Below are positions 34,017-47,700 of a stretch of DNA of 64,000 bases, piece after piece. Each line of letters begins with the position of its first letter. Position 1 is the stretch's first letter. Below the pieces are notes generated by a model. The model saw only the letters and a program-made list of their open reading frames with translations, did not search any database and was not told the DNA's origin. Origin of the DNA: Pyrenochaeta sp. MPI-SDFR-AT-0127. Lineage: Eukaryota > Ascomycota > Dothideomycetes > Pleosporales > Cucurbitariaceae. The stretch is taken from the NCBI GenBank assembly GCA_020747015.1, contig JAGTJM010000014.1, positions 248,001 to 312,000 of the forward strand, written 5' to 3'. The position numbers and the translations under genes were made by a program.

Positions 34017-36959
34017 ATGAGTATGGAGATCTGGACTATGAATGTTTTGCTGCCGTACTAACTTTTGGCACGAAGAAAACTATCTGCAAGACCTCCGTAC
34101 CAATCGCCCTGCTCGACCCACCGGATCCAGACCTCCACCTGCACATTTCAATACCTGGTCAAGTAAATCAGGCTCTCGACCTTCCGACTCGTCTGCCGTA
34201 GCGACTCTCCAGCGTACCTTTACAGACCCTGTTGCCGATGTCGAGGCCCGCCCTTCCACTGCCAATCCCGAATCCAAGACTCACACCCGCAGAGCGTCAA
34301 ACATGAGCATAGACGAGGTGGTCACAAGTGTTGGTCGACCCCTTGTACAGCCACCGCGCGGGAGGGACACGTCCAGATCTTCTATGGACCGCTCACGGAC
34401 ACCAAGTTTACAATACAGGGACAGCGGACGGCGCCAGGCAGAGCAGGATGAAGCACGCGCTGTGCGTATTGCTATGGAGGAACTCGAACTAGCGCAGGAA
34501 GAGAAGCTGTTCGAAGCTGCGCAAGATGAGGCTGCTGAGCTGGTCTACAAGCATCGGAATCCGGCTGCACCTGGCAAAGGTCCAAGTGCGCCGTATGCTT
34601 ATCCTGGCCTGGCGAGGAAGGGCAGTGCACAGAGAAGTCGTAGTGTCGAAGGGAAGGACCAAGATTTGCAGCGATCAAATTCAAAACTGAGGAAAAGACA
34701 CTCAATGGGCAGCACAACATCGGGAAGCAGGAGTAGCAGTTTGCAGAGCAATGGCGGCGGTGGTCTGGACTCATCAACGGCGGCATTGCCAGAAGCGTCA
34801 TCAGCACTTGCAAAGGCTATGTCGGATCTGCCAGATCACACGCACCGGCGAAGAGGCAGTGGGGCACGACGCACGATCAGCGGAAGCTTGTTTAAGAATC
34901 CCAATGATCAAATATACGAGGAGCCGGAGGAGGAGATACCGTTTGCGCCAGCGCCGACACCTGTGAACTCGGAGCCCCCGAAGCCTGAGAAGTTACCACT
35001 AGGAATGCGGCGCAACCCTTTCATGCGCTTCCAGTCAATCAAGGGCAACCCCATGACGAGATCGAATACAGACCCTGTCCTGGCCACCAAGAAGTTCGAT
35101 CGGTACGAGATCCAGAAGAATCCGCCGACTCAGTCACGTAACGCTGCCTACACGTTGAACTCTGCACTGGCGAAGCCTACCGTGGAGGAGAAATTAGACG
35201 TGGAGAACGAGCCTGAAGTAAAAATGAAGGATGGCAAAGAGATCCGAGGAGACGATATTCGTGCTGCAACCGGCTTTCGTCTCAAGGATCGCAGTGCAAA
35301 GTTGCCCACACCTACTGCCGTTTCCGATGCACCTGGTCGGCCTATCGTCTCGTTCAAAAAGGACTGGAATGTGATTGAGCTAAAGGAAGAGGTCTATGCT
35401 CAACCCAACGCCGCGCCTCGTTCTACAAACCAGTCAAGTGTAGGTCCTCGACCCCTGGCTAAAGCCGCGACTGCTCCTATCGTTCCAACGATCAATTTTC
35501 CTGATGAAGGACCGAAACGGACTACCACTCCGCTACCAACATCAGTTCCTGAGGCCACCGTTGCATCGAGCCAGCCGGTACCTTCTCAGAAAATCAACCG
35601 GCACGATAAGCCAACTATCAGCATATATGAGGATCTACCAACGAGGCCACCCCCCAACGTCACTGCGTCAAGGAAAGCCAACACTTCTACGCAGCCCGTC
35701 GCAGCTCCTGTACCAACCATAAATGTCTACCAACCCCCTTCAGCACGCTCTAAGCCGGCGTACTCTAAGCCGGCGTCAGCGCCTTCCATACCCACAATTT
35801 CTGTCTCAGAGACGCCGTCCATCTCCATCAACGGCCCTACCGGTCGAGGCCCCAACGTGAACACACCTTCCATTGGAGTTACACCACCAATTCCCAGCAT
35901 ATCTGTGAGCGGGTATACGGCGTCAAATAGAGGTCGCGATGTCAAGCCACCCTCGATTTCTGTCACACCAGATATCCCTACAATCTCGATCAACGAGTCG
36001 CCAGCACCGCCTCGAGGGCCAAAGATTAACGCTCCTTCGATATCAGTCACTCCTTCTGTGCCATCCATCAACGTAAATGGACCGTCTGGCTTTGGACCGG
36101 CTGCTTCGACACGTCCTTTGCCAAACCCTCAGCACCACAACGCCAAGTCACATAGCTACAACGGCACTGCCTCCCCTCGCACCCATTGGACTCCGACTAC
36201 AGTTCGCACAGGGGCTCTCTGCACCCAATGTGCCTTGCCTATTGCAGGCCGAATCGTCTCAGCAGCTGGTTCGCGCTTCCACCCTGAATGCTTCACTTGT
36301 TATCAATGTGGCGAACACCTAGAGTGTGTAGCGTTCTACCCCGAGCCCTCGAACAAACACGCCGAGCGTGTCCAACGCATACGAGCTCGAATGGCTGGTC
36401 AAGACATCGACTTCATCCCAACGCACCCCAACCCTGAAGACATGGCGCGTCTCGAGCACGAAGACGGCACAGACGAATCCCCACGCTTTTTTTGCCATCT
36501 CGACTTCCACGAGCTTTTCAGCCCACGTTGTAAGTCGTGCAAGACGCCCATCGAAGGTGAAGTCATCGTTGCATGCGGCGCGGAATGGCATGCAGGTCAC
36601 TTTTTCTGTGCGCAGTGTGGCGATCCTTTTGATTCGAGCACACCGTTTGTGGAGAAGGAGGGCTATGCGTGGTGCGTGAACTGTCACACGCATCGGTTCA
36701 GCACTAAGTGCAAGGGATGTCGCAAGCCGGTCACGGATACAGTTGTGAAGGCTTTGGGCTCCGAGTGGCATGCAGGGTGCTTTTGCTGTGTTGTAAGTCT
36801 TACTCCCCCTATGTATTTTGTCTTAATATGAGAATACGACAGCTAACAGCAAGTCTTCAGGAATGCTCTGGCCCGTTTCAAGATGGGCGATACTTCCTCC
36901 GCGGCGACTCGCAGGATCCAGTTTGCGTAAAGTGCGAGGAAAGGAGACTGAAAGCCTGA
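34017..36959 (+). CDS. pxlA: Paxillin-like triple-LIM-domain protein
   Basis: Predicted 939 residues from a 4-base first exon (ATGA, 34017-34020), exon 34076-36792 and exon 36861-36959. The N-terminus then reads MKNYLQDLRTNRPARPTGS. The intron 34021-34075 has a GTATGG donor, a perfect TACTAAC branch and an AAG acceptor. The alternative is an unspliced start at 34042, which adds an odd Cys-rich MFCCRTNFWHE. The long middle is disordered and Ser/Pro-rich, with a helical stretch (ARAVRIAMEELELAQEEKLF). Three LIM zinc fingers end the protein: CTQCALPIAGRIVSAAGSRF, CKSCKTPIEGEVIVACGAEW and CKGCRKPVTDTVVKALGSEW, each followed by HxxC/HFFC-type second halves. Fungal paxillin-like proteins sit at hyphal tips and septa and link Rho and actin signalling. 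Confidence 0.88.
35700..36110 (+). repeat. Degenerate Ser/Pro/Ile repeats inside the LIM protein
   Basis: The encoded protein shows roughly four imperfect units, each a proline-rich spacer followed by a Ser-Ile-Ser/Thr-Val core, for example APSIPTISVSETPSISINGP, TPSIGVTPPIPSISVSG, PPSISVTPDIPTISINE and APSISVTPSVPSINVNGP. A short exact DNA duplication (CTCTAAGCCGGCGTA) occurs at about 35748-35775. The repeats sit immediately before the LIM domains. Confidence 0.7.
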
Positions 36960-37838
36960 GCTGCAGGTTTCTGCAGAATTGGGGCTGGCCCTCACTAACT
37001 TTCTGTTGACTAATGTATGATATGATCGCAGTGGCATGTACGACTGATTTCTTCCTTTTCTTTTCCATGTTCACGCCCTGTCAAACGTTTACTTGCATGC
37101 ATGGAGAGTGGAGAAGCATAACTGGTAGCCAGGAGTCGATGTCTGCATTTTTGTGTTGCCTTTTTTTAAAGCATTTGATGAGTTTTTGTTTTGTTCTTCG
37201 CAAGGCGCTCTCTAGGGGGGGGTGGGGACGTACACATAATAGCCATACAGAACGGGGAACACATCTCCAATTTTCCGAATAACTTGAGCGAAATACAAAA
37301 TCAAAATGAAAAAACCACACACGTGATAGAATTCCCCAACTTTTGGTGTGATGTCCCATGTTTAATTGGATAGTAGTGTGGCATGTAAATATTTGATTAC
37401 ATTTATTCTCAAAAAAAAAGCTCCCCCCAAAAAGTAATACAGTGTTTTTGGTCCAACAAAGGGTGTGACCAAAAAAAAAGGCAAAGAGAAAGGGGGGAAA
37501 AAAAAGAAGAAAGGAAGAGAATGGTTAAATAATAAATAAAGGATATCTAATCTTGTGCCAGCCAAAAAAAAAAAGGTGCAATTGGATTGGACAAAATGCC
37601 CCATTTCCGTCCAAAGTATGCAAATAGCGAAAACACACAATGAGATGGGGAAACTAGTGTAAGGTTTCGAAACGCCAGTGGGGGGAACCACGGAGCCAAA
37701 AAGCTGCAATCCATCTAAGAAAACGCCGACGATGCGTAAGATGCCATGTCATTGCGCCTAAAAGCGCTCGAGTCCAGGAAACGTCTCTTCGTCCGTCGTT
37801 CAACGGCGACGTGTATAAGTCTCTTCATTCATGCCCTT
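36960..37838. other. Convergent 3' spacer with homopolymer tracts
   Basis: The LIM and PHD genes both end here. The sequence is dense in mononucleotide runs: A tracts near 37411-37419, 37471-37479 and 37564-37574, further A runs near 37498-37506, and a G run near 37214-37221. No gene is supported. Confidence 0.6.
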
Positions 37839-40540
37839 TCACTGACTGCTCCCGTTGCCAAACCCGTTGTGGCCCACTGGCGCGAGGTGGAACCTGTCAG
37901 GCGCCGGACTCGACTTCTTGGTGGGTGGGTCCAGAATCTGTGGGTTCCTCTGAGGACTGAGAGCCTTGACGGGTGGGAAGATGGGTGTCTCGGACATCTC
38001 GTGACTCGAGACTGGCCGCATACCGTCGTGTTTTGAAGGTGCTGGGATGGGGTCTGGCAGCATCTGCGCAGGCATCTGTGCCGATGGCGAAGGAGCTATC
38101 CGCATCGGCGCCGGCGCCGGCGAAGACATGTAGGCCGAGATGGGTGCTGGCGAACTGTGCTTCACAGGAGAAAAGGAGGGCGGTCGATTGGCCGAGCTAG
38201 GAGGAAAGGATGAATGTGGACTGTTAAAGTTGTATGCAGTGGGCAGACCATTGGCTGGGCGAGGTGATGCTGCGGGTGAGTGCTTGACTGGAGAGCCTGC
38301 GGGACCTGCAGACGAGGCTGGTCGACTAAAGCTCTGTACAAACGGAGAAGGGTGCGATACGCCAAAGAGGTTTGATGTGCCAAAGGAGCTACCGTTCTGC
38401 TGATTTTGAGGCCTATGAAAGCTTTTGGTGGGGCTACTCGGAATTTGTTGAGGGTTGAAAGGCGGAGGAGATGATGGTGGGAAGCTAATAGGCTTCGGAA
38501 AGCTCGCAGAAGGCTGGCCTGGTGAAAAGGGTTGTGTCCGGCCTGGCGACGAACTGCCATTCGCGCCTTTGGAAGGCGAACCATACGCAGCCTCTGATCT
38601 CTGTATGCCAGGCGGACCAAGAGCTTGACCACGTGGAGACAGGCTCGGCCCGTCAACCCAAGGCTGAATAGGCTGAGTGGGTTGTTGGTGAACATGAGGA
38701 GCAAATGGTCGGGGCGCTGGTGATTGGACTGCTCCCAAGGGCCGGGTCGGCAGTGGAGATCCAGATCCATTTGCTTGTAGCTTAGCATGAGAGGAAGGTG
38801 ATGCGGAGGTAAGTCGCAGCTTGAGAGGCGGAAGCTTTGGCTGATTCGCCGCCTCCTCTTTTCGCTTGCATGATGTACATACAAAGACGAACTTGGAGTT
38901 GTCAGCCTGTTCTTCAGAGATGCCGTGGCATTTCATGTGCTGCCAGACGTTACACCTCTCGCATGAGATTTGGGGTGTGTTGTCGTTCTAATGCGATTAG
39001 CGATTGTGATACGTATTCAAGCATGGCAACTTACGATATTGGAGCCATAGATGCCGCACTTTTCACAGTCGAAGAACCAATCCTCTTCCTCATTCAGCCT
39101 CTTAAGGTCGCTCTCATGCTTCTTCATCATGGCCTTCAGATGCCGCTCTGATAATCGCGCATTGTTGTTGGCCAGCTTTTGCTCATTTTCTTGTAGTCGA
39201 CGCAGCTCTTCTTCTTTGAGGATCTTTGCAGTCTCGCGCTCGCGGAGGCGCTGTTCACGCGTCATCCTGCGAGAGTCATGCGCTTCTTCCAGCTTTTGCT
39301 GTTTCTCCTGTTCCGCTTTGGCTTTGGCAAGTTCTGCTTGCCTCTTTCGTTCAGCAGCCTCGAGTTCCTCCACCTCTTTTTGCTTCTCCAACCGCGACGA
39401 GATTCTAGAGGAGCGCTTTGCCATGGCCAACTTCTGCATGTTCTCTAGCTCCCTCATCTTTCGAGCCTGTTTCCGTGCCTGGTCTTCTGCGAGATGTTCC
39501 ATGACAGGGATGACATCCTCTTGTATGCGTTTGTAGAGAATCTTCTCGTTCGGATCGCGGCTTTTCCGAATGCTGGCCATGTATTCCTGGTAGTCTTCCA
39601 GAGTCACGCAGACGCATTCCCACTTCTTCCCACCAAAGCCATCATCGGTCTCTTCCACTGGCTGATCCACGGCCGCTTCGTCGTCCACCAGAGACTCCTC
39701 AGGTTCCGGAGTCAACTGTCTCTGCCGTTTGCTCGCCCTCGAGCCCTTCGTCTTCTTCGCCTTGGCTTTTGGTTTGGCTTTCTGTGGCTCAGGTGGCGGC
39801 GGTGGATCGGTCTGTCGATACATGCGATTGTCATCGAGAACGAATAATAGTCTCTCCTGTGAGTCCCAGCCCGTAGGTTCCATGCGCTGTAGCCACTGTT
39901 AGCGAAGCCCAGAGGTCAGACAGGGCAGTACCAACCCATAGTGTCTGCTCGCCGTCTGTAGCGGCTAACTTCTCTCGTATTGTATTGGGGTTGTTCAAAG
40001 TCCATGTTGATAGCTGCTGGAGTACGCGAATCTTGGTGAAGACGTCGAAGTCGTCGAACTTGTTGGGCTCCTCGTCGGTGCCAAAGGGGTTGCGGGCGGG
40101 CGCCTTTGCGACGTACTGGCGGCGAGTGTATTCATCAAATATGGCGGGTCTGGCATTGCATTAGCGCACTGGCATGGTCAATGGTCGAAGACGCATACGT
40201 TAGGCCCTTGTGAGATGAGACATGCTTCAACAAAGCCAGGCCAATCTGAGCGAGCTTTTCAGATGGTTGGGGCTTGAGACACTCCGACTCCAACTCCTAA
40301 AATGGTGTCAGCCTTTGCTCCATGCCTGCGTCTTTCCGCACAGTTGCAGGGACACGAGGCGCAAGTTGGGCGTACCTCGATATCGAAGTCCTTGTCGATC
40401 TTGACAGCGTCACCGAAGAGGCTGATATACTGCGCCAGATTGGCAAACTGCCACATACTTCGCAGCCTCTGCAGTGTGCTGGGCTCCTGCACAGGCTCCT
40501 CGGCCTCCATCTCGGCGGCGGCGCGTTTGCGTGCAGGCAT
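37839..40540 (-). CDS. WHIM/PHD-finger chromatin-associated protein
   Basis: Five exons (40540-40376, 40296-40199, 40149-39936, 39886-39035, 38987-37839) give 825 residues. The N-terminus has a basic KKR-like signal (MPARKRAAAEMEAEEP) and helical sequence. A WHIM-like segment is restored by splicing as EQTLWRMEPTGWDSQ followed by RLLFVLDDNRMYR; this fixed the acceptor at CTACAG|CGC. A Lys/Arg/Glu-rich coiled coil covers about residues 290-425. A PHD finger (about 433-485) reads CEKCGIYGS...ISCERCNVWQHMKCHG...CTSC and spans the last intron. The C-terminal 330 residues are Pro/Ser-rich and disordered. DDT/WHIM/PHD proteins serve ISWI-type remodelling or histone reading in the nucleus; the exact complex is unknown. 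The long plus-strand frames here are shadows. Confidence 0.85.
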
Positions 40541-41764
40541 GGCGACGAGTCGTGCCGTAAGGCGACGCGTGTGGGCACCGGGCGAGGGCGATGGACAGAG
40601 GTCAAAATGATGATTGGAGTGTCGCAGTATTGATGGAGATGTACAGAGGGGATTTGGGGAGAGGGCGAGGGGTGATTGGGGCGGTGGGGGGAGGGCGGGA
40701 CGTTGGACTTGGTGAAGGGAGACAATGAGGTCGCGTCGCAAAATGTCGGCGATGCCTGGACGCTTCACCGCGGATATCAGCCCAAAGCGGAATGGCGCCT
40801 TGTCTCGTGGTCGGTATGCGCCATGATATTTTTCCAGGAGACGTGTCTACGGTACTTGGCGCGGATTCGAGCGAGGGCCATGGTCGACTCGGCGAGTCCT
40901 TGTGAATAAGCTTTCTGTCAATCATGGTCAAGAAAGTCTATGAGGACATGCTGCTTGTTGCGCCAACCGGCAGCCGTGGCCTGCAACAGGTTGAAACATG
41001 ACCAATTGCACGCCCATGGCTGTGAGACAACTGCTTGTTGTGCCAGAGAAAGTCGAGCGAGGCTGTATAATTCTGGCCAAAGCTGTTGCGCCTACGAAAT
41101 TTGGCCGTCCTCGATGCTGGGCAATGGAGCAGAGCGCAACGAGTGTGGCTGAGGAGCAGCATCAACCCATGGACCGGGCCCTGGCGCAGCTCTGCAAGGG
41201 CCGCATGGAGTAAAGCCTGTCACAGCCGTTTCGCGACGCTTCGGTTGCCGGCTGGGTTGCATTACGTGCAGAGAGGGGGGATAGGGAGAAGAAGGGCTCC
41301 CTGAGAACACACGGCTATGATGACGGCGTCCACGGTGCAGTGTAGTACGAGTATTTCGTGTCAGCCAGCTACACTAGCTGAACGGGGCCCACGAGCAGAG
41401 TACACACGGCTGAGCTAAAAATACAAGCCAGATGGTGCCTTGCCGACTCCAGCCCTAGCCGGGCCTTAGTACTCCTGGCTGGCTGTACCCTTGCTCGTGA
41501 ATACGCATACACAAGGTGCCGCCATGCCGCATCTTCCACACGATAAACCCGCCCTCACCACCACCACCCGTCCCCGTCCTCTGTCCTTTTCCTGCAGCGC
41601 CCTCTTCCCCCCTCCGCCGCGTCCCCATTCATCATTTCCGCGTTCCCACCCTCGCTTGCCGTCGGTCCGACTCCGTACATGGGCGCGCAATAGCAGCTTG
41701 GGAGAGCTGAAGAGTTGCGGCCAGATGCCGAATTGAGCGCTGCACACCAGGACAGGACGCTCCA
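40541..41764. other. Divergent promoter region (PHD protein / CCH1)
   Basis: No gene supported. The stretch 41565-41660 just upstream of CCH1 is strongly pyrimidine-rich on the plus strand (CCACCACCCGTCCCC type), typical of fungal core promoters before the start. Confidence 0.45.
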
Positions 41765-44700
41765 ATGTCCTACCCAGACCCCAATCAGCGCCGGAACCAC
41801 AGCCATCAGTCAATACCGCTGCAAGACCTCAACCGCCCGCCGGACGACGACGACGAGCTTGCGCCGCACGAGCACCGCCGCACCCTCAGCGACCGCGGAC
41901 GCAACCTGCTCAGGCAGACGGGCGCGATAGCAACAGGTGGACAGTTCAGAGACTCGCAGTATGCCCCCATTGCCGAAGTCTCCCCCAGCCCTACGCGACA
42001 TGCGCGCCCGCACATCAACACAAACGTCCACCAGAGCGGCATGCGGCGAGTCCACCACGACGACGACGATGATGATGTCGGCTCGCCCATCGATGCCGGC
42101 GCATTTCAAGCTGCCCTCGGCTTTGGCATGGGCATGGACTTCCACGACGAGACATCGCCGCCCATCCCAACTCCAGGGTCATCAGACATGTCTTACCACC
42201 AATACGCTCCCGATCCATACCCACCCAGATCCACGTCCGAGGACCACGGCTACTTCTCCCCCACCTACGATGATACGGCACACCTGACGGATGCCCGCCA
42301 CTTGCAGCCCATCAGCGGGGCCGCGACTTCCCCATCCTCGTACCAGCAGGACCGCTCCAGCTTCCACAGCGTGCGCTTTCTCAGCCCTGGGGACACTTCG
42401 CCTATGACAAGGCATGCCGACGACATACGACACGCCGAAGCTGCCGCAGGTGATCTTAAAACTCCAAAGGGAAGGAAGCGCTCTCTTTCGCCTGGCCAGC
42501 TGGAATCGCCGCTACAGCGCGCCGGAACCATTATGAGGAACATGTCACAGCGTGTCGTCAATGTCAGCAACGACTCCGAAGTCGCTGAGCGCACCATCCG
42601 GAGAAAGTCGACCCTCCCGCATGCCCGCCTCGCAGAACCGCCCTCTTTCCCAGCACTACCCGAATATGCCATCGACGGACGCACCTCCCCCTCGCCCTCG
42701 ACTCCAATTGAAAAGCCGCCGTCACCTGTCGCCCATCCACGCAGGCCCAGCGCGCCGTGGCAACGGCCTCCAAACCCGTTGCGCGGGAAGAGTTTGGGCA
42801 TCTTTCCTGCACATAGCAAATTGAGAATAAAACTATGCGATCTGCTGGTCCATCCAGCGACGGAGCCGCTGCTCCTCCTACTCATCGTGGTTCAAACGGT
42901 ACTGCTAGCTGTGGATGCACGCACAAAGGCCGAATACAAACCTGGAGTACCCAAAGAAATTGCCAATTTCGGAGGCATCGATTATGCTCTCCTTGGCCTC
43001 TTCATCGTGTACACCGTGGAAGTCATTATCCGCATCATTGTCTCAGGCTTCATCATCAACCCTGTCGAATACAGTACCATCAATCGGCAGGTTGGCTTGC
43101 GAGAGGCCGTGATGATCAAAGTCAACCAACTCTTTGGAGGCCCTCAGCGGCAACCCTCTCAACGACGTAACGGTGGCACCAACAGTGAACCAACGTTGGA
43201 GCCTCAACAGCCCTCGGTCCTGCGAACCTTTACAACCGCTCAAATGCACGCCGATATTGGCCCTGGCAATTCTAGAGAACGACAGCGTATCCGCTTGGCC
43301 CATAGAGCCTACCTCAGACACTCGTTCAATCGAACAGACTTTCTTGCAGTCATCTCATTCTGGATCGCCTTCGTCTTGAGTGCAATCAACATTGACAACA
43401 AGCGCGTCATTCTTGTCTTCGAGATGCTGAGTTGCTTACGCATCATTCGACTCTTGAATCTCACAAGCGGTACATCGGTAAGAAATCGAAGTGAGATTGC
43501 AAAGAACAATACTGACTTTCATCAAGGTAATTCTCCGAAGTTTGAAAAAGGCTGCGCCTTTATTAGTCAACGTTGCATTCTTGATTGGCTTTTTCTGGCT
43601 TCTCTTCTCCATTGTCGGTGTGCAGAGCTTCAAGTCTAGCCTCCGAAGAAACTGTGTTTGGCAAGATCCGGACGATGCAGCAAATAATTTCAGGAATTCG
43701 GATCAGTTCTGTGGCGGGCATCTTCAAAACATATCTGGTCAAATTATTTCTCAGGCATACATTCATGCCCCAGGAAGGCCGCCTGGACCAGCCAATGGTA
43801 AAGGTTTCCTTTGCCCAACTGGCTCGCTCTGCGTCGAAGGTTCCAATCCGTTCCAAGATACACAGAGTTTTGACAACATCCTTCAGTCCTTGGAGCTGGT
43901 CTTCGTTATCATGTCATCCAACACCTGGTCAGATTTGCTCTACACTGTAGCAGACACCGACTACCTCATCAGCGCCCTCTTCTTCGTTGTTGCCATCCTC
44001 ATTCTGAGTTTGTGGCTCATATCTTTGCTAATTGCCGTCATCACCTCTTCTTTCCAGATCATCCGCGAAGAGAGCAAAACAAGTGCCTTTACTGGAGAAG
44101 AAATCAAAGAAGAAGACTCAGAGAAGGACGAGGAGCAGCAACAACGCGTGAGCAGTCTCAAGAAGCTTTACGATAAAACCTCTTGGATATGGGTTATTGT
44201 GATTGCCTTTGGCCTCGTGTCTCAAATGATGAGAAGCGCCAGTATGAGCAACTTCCGACGGAATTTCATCAATACTTCGGAGAAGATCGTCACACTTATT
44301 CTATTGATTGAGATTCTTATCCGTATCTCTGTTGATTGGCGACATTTCCTCAACAGCAAGCGTAACATCACCGATCTTGTGATTGCTCTCATCACAACGA
44401 TCATTCAGATACCGGCTATCAAGTACGCCTATGGGGGTAAAGCCTATGCCTGGTTGACTATCTTTCAAATCATCCGAGTGTACCGCGTGGTTTTGGCTGT
44501 CCCGACGACACGCGACCTCATTGTAAGTACCTCTGGAACTTGCGCTTCTCTATGCTAATAATTCCTAGATGATTGTGTTTGGCAACGTTGGCGGTCTGTT
44601 GAACCTGATTCTCTTCGTGTTCTTATTGACCTTCCTTGCCTCCATCTTTGCCTCGCAACTCTTTCGTGGTGAAATTCCAGAGGAAGAAGACGGCGAGACG

Positions 44701-47700
44701 ATCCGAGTGCCGTTCTTCGACATCTACAATTCGTTTCTAGGGATGTATCAAATCTTCTCTAGCGAGAATTGGACAAGTATCTTATACACAGTTACCGGCT
44801 ACCAAAAACAGTTTGGCACGGCCTGGATTGGTGCTGCATTCTGCATTCTGTGGTTCATCTTCGCCAACTGTACGTTTCCCCAACTTCACTGTACAGATCA
44901 AAAGCTTACACTACCCAAGTCATTGTCCTCAATATGTTTATTGCTGTCATTCAAGAGAATTTTGACGTTTCTGAAGACGAAAAGCGCCTGCAACAAGTCA
45001 AAGCATTTCTTCAACAGAAAGAGCAAGGCCTCAATTCCTCCTATGGGTATGTTGAGCTCTCGGCTTGTCCTCTCGCCATTGGCTTACACTCAACAGCAAT
45101 TTGTCGCTCTCTTCAATCTTCAAGCTTGGACATGCGAGTCGTCGAGACCCACTCGATTATGGCCACGCCGCTACAGAAATGCTACTCAAGGATGCTGTAG
45201 TTCGAGACTTTCTGGACGAAGGCGATGGCAACAACAGTCCGCACGAGGACGATCCTCGACCTGGCATCCGTCCAGCTATGACAATCGTAGGGTCTGGAAC
45301 TGTTTCCACCATATGGCAACGATTGTTACGCAAAACTATCCATCGAGAACCGAATCCATTCTATGCTCCACTGGACTTTGGCCGTGCATATGAGGACCTC
45401 GACCCCCGAAGAATGGCGAAAGAAGTAGTGTCGGCTACAGAGAAGCGCAAGAAGGCACAGCGCGAATACCTACGAAACCACCCAAACTACAACGTCTCCA
45501 TATTCATCTTTAGACCCCATAACCCGGTGCGTAAGATTTGCCAGCGCATAGTAGGCCCTGGTCGTGGCGGAGACCGCATTGAAGGGGTAGCACCATCCGT
45601 CCCAGTCTGGTATGCGTTCTCAGCATTCATCTACGCCGCCATCATAGCCATGGTGCTCTTAGCTTGTGTCACGACACCCCTGTACCAACGAGAATATATT
45701 AGGAGTCATGACTTCAGTGTTAAGAACTGGTTTGTATGGACAGATATGGGATTTGCAGTGTTGTTCACCATCGAGGCACTTATCAAAGTCATCGCTGACG
45801 GCGCTATCTGGACACCAAATGCTTACTTTCGAGGCTCATGGGGCTTCATAGATGGCGTCGTGTTGGTAACTCTTTGGGTCAATGTTGGCACATCGCTTTG
45901 GAACGAAGGCCAGATTACTCGGACTGTGGGCGCATTCAAAGCCCTGAGGGCTCTTCGGTTGCTCAACATCAGCGATAGCGCTCGAGACAATTTCCACTCG
46001 TTGATAGTCCGAGGCTGGTGGAAACTTTTCTCTGTAAGTTTCTCTTGTCATCTGGATGGTCACTATCTAACATATCTAGGCTGCCTTTGTGTCTCTCAGC
46101 TTGTTGATCCCCTTCGCCATATATGGATTGAATCTCTTCGTTGGCCAGATGCAGGCTTGCAATGATGACGGCTCTAATATCACAAATCTCAGGGATTGTG
46201 TCGGCGAATATGCAAGCTCACCCTTCGATTGGGATGTTCTGGCTCCACGACAAGCTGCAAATCCTTACTACGACTTCGACAACTTTGGCAACTCGCTCTT
46301 CATACTATTCCAAATTGTATCACAGGAAGGCTGGACCGATGTCCTGTGGTCAGGAATGAGTATTACTGGAGTTTTCACGCAGCCCAAACCATACGCGGCG
46401 CAGGGCAACGCGGTTTACTTCATCATCTTCAATTTGCTTGGAGCTGTCTTCGTGCTGACTCTCTTTGTCTCTGTCTTCATGCGCAATTACACCGAGCAGA
46501 CTGGAGTCGCGTTCCTTACAACCGACCAACGCTCTTGGCTTGAATTGCGAAAACTACTTCGGCAGGTCTCTCCATCAAAACGACCATCGTCCGCAAAGCA
46601 ACGAGAGACGTGGGAAGAGTGGTGTTACCGCAGGGCGGTTCGCAAGACGGGACGATGGCAAAGGCTGATTACTGGAGTCTTGATCCTACATTTGATCCTG
46701 CTTTGCCTAGAGTGGTACCCAGGATATGGTCCGTGGGAGACGGCTAGAGGTGAGTATCATTTGCTACTGTTCATGACTGTGCTGACATCTGTTTAGACTA
46801 CATATTCCTTGCACTCACCATATTGTTCATTGCAAATGTCGTCATCCGCATCATTGGTCTCTCATGGCATCGTTTCCGGAAAAGCTCATGGGATGTCTTC
46901 TCCATCTTCGCGGTGACTGGGACATTCGTCACTTCCATCCTCGTATTGGCAAAAGAAGATGTTAGGGTCTTTGTCCAATTGCACAAACTCTGCCTTGTGT
47001 CTATCGCCCTCCTCCTCATCCCTCGGAACAACCAGCTGGATCAACTTTTCAAAACCGCAGCAGCAAGTCTGGCCGCGATTGCAAACCTTCTTGCCACGTG
47101 GTTTGTGCTTTTCCTTGTGTATGCGATTGCCCTTACACAAACCTTCGGCCTCACCCGCTTTGGTCCTAATGAATCTGGAAATGTCAACTTCCGTACTGTC
47201 CCAAAAGCTCTCATATTTCTTTACACGATGAGTATGGGCGAAGGCTGGAACGAACTTATGGAAGACTTCGCAAATGTCGACAAACCCTTTTGCACAGTAG
47301 GAGAGCGGTACTTTGAAAGCGACTGCGGTAGCCCTGAATGGGCGCGAGCCCTTTTCATCACCTGGAACATCCTGAGCATGTACATCTTTGTTAACTTGTT
47401 CGTCTCATTGATATACGAGAGTTTCAGTTACGTGTATCAGCGAAGCAGCGGGTTGTCGGTCATCAGTCGAGAGGAGATTCGCCGATTCAAGCAAGCTTGG
47501 GCGGAGTTTGATCCTAATGGAACGGGATACATCTCAAGAGATGTCTTTCCAAGACTCCTTGGTGTAAGTCTCTTTGAGTATGTAAACGGCCTCACACTGA
47601 CTCTGCTAGGAATTGTCCGGTATCTTTGAGATGCGGATCTACGACGGTGACTTCACTGTTGGCAGGCTGATTGAGCAATGCGGCGTAACGTCTCGACGGG

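Noticed and set aside
37850..39850. Long plus-strand frames opposite the PHD gene
   Set aside because: They mirror low-complexity Pro/Ser/Glu coding sequence of the minus-strand gene and break at its exon borders.
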